Positions 1 through 4,169 of a stretch of DNA of 5,769 bases are shown piece by piece. The number at the start of each line of letters is the position of its first letter. Positions within the stretch are counted from its first letter, which is position 1. The notes under the pieces were generated by a model. The model made no database searches and was not told where the DNA came from. It saw only the letters and a list, made by a program, of their open reading frames with translations. Source of the stretch: JAPLHV01 sp964464245 (GTDB taxonomy: Bacteria > Caldisericota > JANLFM01). The stretch is taken from NCBI GenBank assembly GCA_964464245.1, contig CAYXFH010000033.1:1-5769 (forward strand). The letters run 5' to 3'. The position numbers and the translations under genes were made by a program.

Positions 1-985
1 AGTCCTTGACCTGGGCATTTAAGATGGTGTCGATAATCTTAGCCTGCATCTGCTTCAGTTGGGCGAAGAGCTGGGTGAAGTCGGCCTCGATCCGCCCCAG
101 GGAAGCCTGGATGTCCTGCAATTGAGCCTCCATCTGGTCCAACCGGGCCAGAACCTCGGCACCTTGCCCCTTGCTCCCCGTCAGCAGGCTCATGACCCAG
201 CTGCAGGCCGTCTTGGCAGCCCAGCTCGAAGCTCCCTGCTTGATCCCCGCGTAGGCTCCCCCGAGGGGCTTGGAGGGAATATCGGAGGAGTTCCCGCCCG
301 GCTCGAAGACCAGGTTGGCGGATACGTTCTGCACCCCTTTCCCGGGGGGAGGGGGGACATTCAGCTTGACCCAGTAGCCAAACCCCGGCTGGAACTTGCG
401 CAGCTCGTTCTTCACGGCGAAGTAGCGGTCTTCCCTCCAGCTGAAGATGTCGCCCGCCAGGATGCCGGCATCGAAGGCCTGCTGCAGGGAGTAGCTCTGC
501 CCTCCCCACTCCAGCCTGGCCCGAACCGTGTCCTCCCAGCCGATCTCCACCAGGAAGGGATAGCCGACCAGGTTCCATCCTTCCAGCAGATTGCAGGAAT
601 TGCGCACCGTGACGGAGGTTCCCGCAATGGTGAAGTTGACCGCCTCCGGCACCCGCAGCCAGTAACCGACCCCGGGCCGCAGCGAAACCTGCGTGTAGGG
701 ATGGTAGCTGTGTTCGACCGGATCATATTCGGCCAGGAACCAGGGGGTAGGCAGCTCGGCGAAGGCCACCAGCGGCGAGGGATCGGTGACGAAGGGCAGC
801 GAGATCAGGTTCCAGCCGGCCACCAGGTGAAACTGATGAAGGACCGGCTCCGGCGGGGGAATGGCAAGCCCTGGATCCGCAGCCGCCCCATCTTCAGCGA
901 TGGCCGGCAGGATGCCCAGGGAAAAGGTCAGCACACACAGTACAAGGAAGAAAATCAACCTGCGTTTCCACGTCTCTTTGATCAT
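1..985 (-). CDS. Gene A: secreted GWN-module/coiled-coil protein, C-terminus cut by the window edge
   Basis: Only the first 328 residues are in the window and there is no stop before the edge. The protein opens with a Sec signal peptide: basic MIKETWKRR, a hydrophobic stretch at about residues 10-27, and an AIA site before Glu31. A Pro-rich linker (about 40-50) follows. Two related beta-modules come next: GWNLISLPF at 57 through GVGYW near 105-109, and GWNLVGYPF at 136 through GFGYW near 201-205. A PPPPGKG linker (211-217) and an Ala/Ser/Gly-rich stretch lead into a heptad-patterned coiled coil (about 276-320). It is collinear with gene B throughout. I chose the ATG at 985 because GGAGG lies 8 nt upstream; the ATG at 991 is only 2 nt from it. 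The function is unknown. An exported, possibly oligomeric surface protein is inferred from the layout, and it should continue into a B-like helical domain. Confidence 0.9.
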   Translation of the reverse strand, partial: MIKETWKRRLIFFLVLCVLTFSLGILPAIAEDGAAADPGLAIPPPEPVLHQFHLVAGWNLISLPFVTDPSPLVAFAELPTPWFLAEYDPVEHSYHPYTQVSLRPGVGYWLRVPEAVNFTIAGTSVTVRNSCNLLEGWNLVGYPFLVEIGWEDTVRARLEWGGQSYSLQQAFDAGILAGDIFSWREDRYFAVKNELRKFQPGFGYWVKLNVPPPPGKGVQNVSANLVFEPGGNSSDIPSKPLGGAYAGIKQGASSWAAKTACSWVMSLLTGSKGQGAEVLARLDQMEAQLQDIQASLGRIEADFTQLFAQLKQMQAKIIDTILNAQVKD

Positions 986-1056
986 TTCCATACCCTCCAA
1001 CCGAACCAGGGATTGGTCGTAGAGGTGTCGGGGAAGGAGCAGCGAAGCAACCTCAT
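982..1056 (-). other. Candidate 24-codon leader ORF overlapping the gene A start (ATGA)
   Basis: An ATG at 1056 opens a 24-codon frame (MRLLRCSF...) whose TGA overlaps the gene A start codon as ATGA. Gene B has the same 24-codon frame with the same overlap. The two copies differ at six codons, four of them amino-acid changing, so the encoded peptide is not clearly under selection. No properly spaced ribosome binding site is visible; GGTGG lies only 1 nt before the ATG. It could be a coupling leader or a by-product of the duplicated 5' region. Confidence 0.2.
994..998 (-). promoter_or_regulatory. Ribosome binding site of gene A
   Basis: A GGAGG core lies 8 nt before the ATG at 985-983 and only 2 nt before the ATG at 991-989. 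This spacing selects the inner ATG, so the protein starts MIKETW. The same arrangement occurs at gene B. Confidence 0.75.
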
Positions 1057-1066
1057 GCCACCGCTG

Positions 1067-1077
1067 TAACTATAACA
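1067..1077 (-). promoter_or_regulatory. Putative extended -10 promoter of gene A
   Basis: Read on the minus strand, the sequence is TGTTATAGTTA, which matches the extended -10 pattern TG-N-TATAAT with one mismatch (TATAGT). It lies about 85 nt upstream of the start codon. The identical 11-mer sits at the corresponding place before gene B, and upstream of it the two intergenic regions stop resembling each other. No good -35 box is present at 16-18 bp spacing in either copy, which an extended -10 can tolerate. Confidence 0.35.
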
Positions 1078-1280
1078 AGTACTTGTAGCGGATCATACAA
1101 AAATGCAACAAAAGGAAAGACCAACGATTGTGTTGTTACATGGAAAAGACGAGTCAAGGCGTTGAGTTCCCTGGGCAACCCTGATGAGAAGAAGGCGGTA
1201 ACCAAATCCAACCGCCGCCTACTGTTTTCACTCGAGCCACTTAAGAGGCGACGCTTCGACAAAATAACCACAGGAAAGTG
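1078..1280. other. Intergenic region between gene B stop and gene A promoter
   Basis: About 200 bp with no convincing gene on the minus strand. The only inverted repeat I found after the gene B stop is a 7-bp stem (CGTCGCC with GGCGGCG, one G-U pair) with a loop of about 27 nt and no following U-run. I therefore do not call a terminator. Apart from the weak plus-strand frame, no other signal stands out. Confidence 0.5.
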
Positions 1281-1284
1281 TTAA
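1162..1284 (+). other. Possible short basic plus-strand ORF or gene remnant in the A-B gap
   Basis: The plus-strand frame is open from 982 to the TAA at 1282-1284 but contains no ATG. The first plausible alternative start is the TTG at 1162, giving 40 residues, very rich in Lys and Arg, ending SLEPLKRRRFDKITTGKC. Its stop overlaps the gene B stop codon (1281-1283) tail to tail. No ribosome binding site was found. It could be the eroded 3' end of an older gene, or chance. I do not assign a function. Confidence 0.15.
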
Positions 1285-3938
1285 GGGAAGGAGAAGGTAG
1301 CCCCCTTTAAGGTGATGCTAGCCCGCATATTGCGTACCGTCGTACCTTGCGGTGCTGGGTACTGACCACCGTTATCCGCTTTTAGGTAGCAATCGGTGTT
1401 CAAGCCAATGCAGAGGCCATATTGATGCCCAGGAATTAACGTCAGGGCTAGACTCTGCGTGACCACGCCATTCGTCCCGTATTGCACGTTCCATTTGGGG
1501 GAATGTCCTTGCACAGCGGTACCAAACCAACGCCAATTCGTGTTCACCCAATTCTTGGTGTTGTAGTCCCAGACGCGCACCCATGTGTCCAGATTGAAGC
1601 GGAAATTGAGACAGTCCGTCATACTGCCGATATTGCAGTCGACTTGATAGGTTGCCCGGAGTGTCGTCAAGAAGGGATCGGAACTGATTATGGATGGACA
1701 GGTAAAGTGCCGCAGATCCTGGATTGCACCTTGGACGCCACAGGAGTAGGTGTTCTTGTGGTACCACTGGGCATCGACGGTAAATTGCACACCGGGACTG
1801 AGTGAGAGATCCCCGATCCCGTCGTTTTTAGTCCATTGAAGGCCTTTTTTTCCCTGTGGATCTCCGGCTTGACTGAAGACGATGTTGTTAACATCCAAGG
1901 TCCACTGAGGGTTCAACCCGCTGCCGACAGCAGGATCAACCGCTCCGAACTGCTGCGCCCCGCCTACGCGCGCCCAGCCGAAGCCGCACCCGTAATACAC
2001 GGTGCCGGTGATGGTGGGGCTGTAGCTGTCATCATAGCGATCATAGGAGAACAACGGGGAGAGCGGAAAAAAAGGGAGCCCAGCTGGAGTGGACAACCGG
2101 ACGCGGTATCCGGTTCCGATCAAGGATGGGTCAAGCTCTCCCCAGTCCGCCAGCAGGAGCGCCCAATCGGTGGATTGGCCCAGGAAAGAGGCGTTATCTT
2201 GCCAACGGTCGTAGGCCGGCCCGTTGGGTATGGCGATGACGGTGGCCTTAGTGCTGGTGCTCACCCCTTTGCCAGAGTTTGATATCACTGCCATGTTGGT
2301 ATTGATCAAGGCGTCAGTAGTGGCCAGGATCGCTCCTCGCATCCCGTAGTGTTCCTGGTTTAGCGTTTGCAGCGCAAAGAACTGAGCCCGGGCCAGAACT
2401 TCCGCGCCGGCTTTGAAGAGGGGATCATTGGGGTCGGTGGCGCCCAGGTTGGCGGCATGGGCGACCATCCGTCCCACGCAGACGAGGAAGCGGTTGACGT
2501 CCCCATTCAACCAGTTTTGGTAGCTTTCCGGCCCCACTGTAAGCCAGTTGGCGGAGGTGACCCCGCTCGGGTCGCCGTAGTTCAGGGCTTCCGTGTAGAC
2601 CTGCACTCCCCGGTATTCGTAGAATAGCAATCCAGCGAAATAGTCCTCAAAACCGAGGTAGTAGTCCATCAAGCGCTGAGGCTGGAAGGTCCAGGTCGTG
2701 GTCTGGGTGAGGACATTGCTGTCCACCCAGGTGTCGAGGATGCCGTAACTCCCGTCGGAGGGCACGATCCCTTTATGGATTCCGTTGACGCAATTCAGGA
2801 TGTCCCAAGACCCCTTGACATTGTTGTAGAAATTGAGGGTATCGGCGGCAATATTTGGCGTGGTCGGGGTTTTGCCATTGGTGAAGTAGTAAAGGCCGTC
2901 CGGGGAATTGGCGTTGTAATGGGTGTCGATGCGGTTGACGTAGTCTTTTATCTGGGCATTCAGGATGGTATCGATCAGCTTGGCCTCCATGTGCCCCATC
3001 TGTTTGAAAAGCTGGCCGAAATCCTGCTCGATACGAGCCAACGATGCCTGGATCTCAGTGAGTTGCTGGCCCATCTCGTTCAACCGGTCCAAAACCTCCT
3101 TGCTGCTGCCTTTGCTGCCTCCCAGCAAGGAAAGGAGCCACCCGTTGCCCTTCTCCGCCTGCCAATCGCCGGCTTTTTCCAGAAGAGCCTTGGCAGCTTT
3201 CTTGAGAGCCCAGGAGGCGATCTTGCTGCCCTCGATGCCCAACCCGTTGAAGACGATTTCCGTCAGTGGCACTGCAGCCAAGCTCTCCCCCGCGGCGGCT
3301 GGCAGGGCATTCACCTTTACCCAATAGGCCAGTCCGGGCTGGAACCGTCCGATATCGTCCTTCACCGATAAGTAGCGTTCCCCACCCCAGAAGGTATAGA
3401 CGCCCGCGCTGAGGATCCCCGTTTGGAAAGCCTCCTCCAGGGAGTAGCTTTGGCCGCCCCGATTTACCCGGACCTTCAGGGCATCCTGGACGCTGACCTC
3501 TCGCAGGAAAGGGTAACCAACCAGGTTCCACCCTAGGGACAGAGGGTGAACGCTTAGTACGGCCAGAGGGATGCCGGTCACAATGAAGCGGATGGCTTGC
3601 GAACTGTACAGCCAATAGCCCACACCTGGCTTCAAGGCGATTTGCGCGTAAGGGATATAGCGCTGTTCGACTGGGTCATATTCGACCAGATACCAGGGCT
3701 TGGGCAGCTCGGCGAAGACCACCAGGGGGGAGGGATCGGTGGCGAAAGGGAGGGAGATCATGTTCCAACCCTGAATTAGGTTGAACTGAAAGCAAGCCGG
3801 CTCCGGCGGGGGAATAGCAGCGCTGGGATCCGCAGCCGCCCCATCTTCAGCGATGGCCAGCGGAGAACCCAGGGAAAAGGTCAACACACACAGCGACAGG
3901 AAGAAAATCAACCTGCGTTTCCACGTTTCTTTGATCAT
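1281..3938 (-). CDS. Gene B: large secreted multidomain GWN-module/coiled-coil protein
   Basis: This is the complete paralogue, 885 residues. In order: a Sec signal peptide (residues 1-30, AIA before Glu31; no lipobox); a Pro-rich linker; two beta-modules (GWNMISLPF at 56 through GVGYW at 105-109, and GWNLVGYPF at 136 through AYW at 204-206); an Ala/Lys helical stretch (about 235-262); a heptad coiled coil (about 279-338); a Trp/Tyr-rich, probably helical domain (about 340-560) shared with gene C; a domain from about 562 to 656 ending in GFGWA, also shared with C; and a beta-rich tail (about 660-885) with six cysteines that C lacks. The ATG at 3938 is preferred because GGAGG lies 8 nt upstream. 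The ATG at 3944 (2 nt spacing) and a TTG at 3995 would only add residues before the signal peptide. I recognise no enzyme motif. Extracellular display or adhesion is inferred; a toxin-like role cannot be excluded. Confidence 0.92.
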   Translation of the reverse strand: MIKETWKRRLIFFLSLCVLTFSLGSPLAIAEDGAAADPSAAIPPPEPACFQFNLIQGWNMISLPFATDPSPLVVFAELPKPWYLVEYDPVEQRYIPYAQIALKPGVGYWLYSSQAIRFIVTGIPLAVLSVHPLSLGWNLVGYPFLREVSVQDALKVRVNRGGQSYSLEEAFQTGILSAGVYTFWGGERYLSVKDDIGRFQPGLAYWVKVNALPAAAGESLAAVPLTEIVFNGLGIEGSKIASWALKKAAKALLEKAGDWQAEKGNGWLLSLLGGSKGSSKEVLDRLNEMGQQLTEIQASLARIEQDFGQLFKQMGHMEAKLIDTILNAQIKDYVNRIDTHYNANSPDGLYYFTNGKTPTTPNIAADTLNFYNNVKGSWDILNCVNGIHKGIVPSDGSYGILDTWVDSNVLTQTTTWTFQPQRLMDYYLGFEDYFAGLLFYEYRGVQVYTEALNYGDPSGVTSANWLTVGPESYQNWLNGDVNRFLVCVGRMVAHAANLGATDPNDPLFKAGAEVLARAQFFALQTLNQEHYGMRGAILATTDALINTNMAVISNSGKGVSTSTKATVIAIPNGPAYDRWQDNASFLGQSTDWALLLADWGELDPSLIGTGYRVRLSTPAGLPFFPLSPLFSYDRYDDSYSPTITGTVYYGCGFGWARVGGAQQFGAVDPAVGSGLNPQWTLDVNNIVFSQAGDPQGKKGLQWTKNDGIGDLSLSPGVQFTVDAQWYHKNTYSCGVQGAIQDLRHFTCPSIISSDPFLTTLRATYQVDCNIGSMTDCLNFRFNLDTWVRVWDYNTKNWVNTNWRWFGTAVQGHSPKWNVQYGTNGVVTQSLALTLIPGHQYGLCIGLNTDCYLKADNGGQYPAPQGTTVRNMRASITLKGATFSFP

Positions 3939-4009
3939 TTCCATACCCTCCAACCGAACCAGGAATTGGTCGTAGAGGCGCCGGGGAAGGAACAACGATG
4001 CAACCTCAT
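3935..4009 (-). other. Candidate 24-codon leader ORF overlapping the gene B start (ATGA)
   Basis: An ATG at 4009 opens a 24-codon frame (MRLHRCSF...) ending in a TGA that overlaps the gene B start as ATGA. It is the counterpart of the frame before gene A, with the same length and no indels. Four of the six codon differences change the amino acid, so peptide-level selection is not evident. Real translation or coupling is only a possibility. Confidence 0.2.
3947..3951 (-). promoter_or_regulatory. Ribosome binding site of gene B
   Basis: GGAGG lies 8 nt before the ATG at 3938-3936, identical in sequence and spacing to gene A. It argues against the upstream ATG at 3944 and the TTG at 3995 as starts. 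Confidence 0.75.
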
Positions 4010-4020
4010 GCCACCTGTGT

Positions 4021-4031
4021 TAACTATAACA
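4021..4031 (-). promoter_or_regulatory. Putative extended -10 promoter of gene B
   Basis: TGTTATAGTTA on the minus strand, the same 11-mer as before gene A and at the same distance from the start codon within one base. It fits TG-N-TATAAT with one mismatch. No clear -35 hexamer is seen. Confidence 0.35.
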
Positions 4032-4169
4032 CTGGAATGCGCCGGCGAACCGTGTTTCAAACCGGTTCATCCCGCACTTATACAGGATCATCGATCGGAA
4101 AAGAGAAATTCCCCAGGCGGCGTGGACTCCCAGGACGGATGAACCAGCCTTCCGGGTTGAAGCAACTAG
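4032..4169. other. Intergenic region between gene C stop and gene B promoter
   Basis: About 140 bp with no supported gene. Short palindromes occur (AACCGGTT, CGATCG, CGCCGGCG), but there is no stem followed by a U-run, so no terminator is called. The region does not resemble the B-A gap beyond the shared promoter-leader block. Confidence 0.5.

Larger units (their letters stand above)
844..1077 (-). repeat. Duplicated 5' cassette, copy A (promoter, 5' UTR, signal peptide)
   Basis: This block aligns with 3797-4031 over about 235 bp, with roughly 26 mismatches and one single-base gap by hand alignment (about 89% identity). It covers the putative -10 element, the 5' untranslated region, the ribosome binding site, the signal peptide codons and the IPPPEP linker. 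The longest exactly shared stretches lie around the ribosome binding site and start, and around the signal peptidase site. Downstream coding DNA is visibly more diverged. Confidence 0.85.
3797..4031 (-). repeat. Duplicated 5' cassette, copy B (promoter, 5' UTR, signal peptide)
   Basis: Counterpart of 844-1077, about 89% identical by hand alignment. The similarity begins abruptly at the TGTTATAGTTA element and stays high through the signal peptide and IPPPEP linker codons. It then falls as the mature proteins diverge. Either the duplication is recent and the mature part evolves fast, or the leader is kept similar by selection or gene conversion. Confidence 0.85.

Noticed and set aside
39..726. 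Two out-of-frame minus-strand open frames inside gene A (39-578 and 412-726)
   Set aside because: They are shifted frames of gene A. The true frame is open across the region and aligns with gene B from its first residue.
59..1069. Long plus-strand open frame (336 codons) opposite gene A
   Set aside because: It lies antisense to a gene with a signal peptide, a ribosome binding site and a clear paralogue. Its composition (Gly/Pro/Gln/Arg) is typical of shadow frames in G+C-rich DNA. Antisense frames opposite gene B are equally explained this way.
1053..1271. 72-codon minus-strand frame in the B-A gap
   Set aside because: It has no ribosome binding site, overlaps the putative promoter and leader of gene A, has no counterpart in the C-B gap and resembles nothing I know.
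1200..1280. Rho-independent terminator after gene B
   Set aside because: The only stem found is short with a loop of about 27 nt and no U-run after it.
3870..3930. Lipoprotein signal peptide (Cys in the hydrophobic stretch of A and B)
   Set aside because: The Cys is preceded by Leu at -1 in both proteins, which does not fit the lipobox. A standard AIA cleavage site follows.
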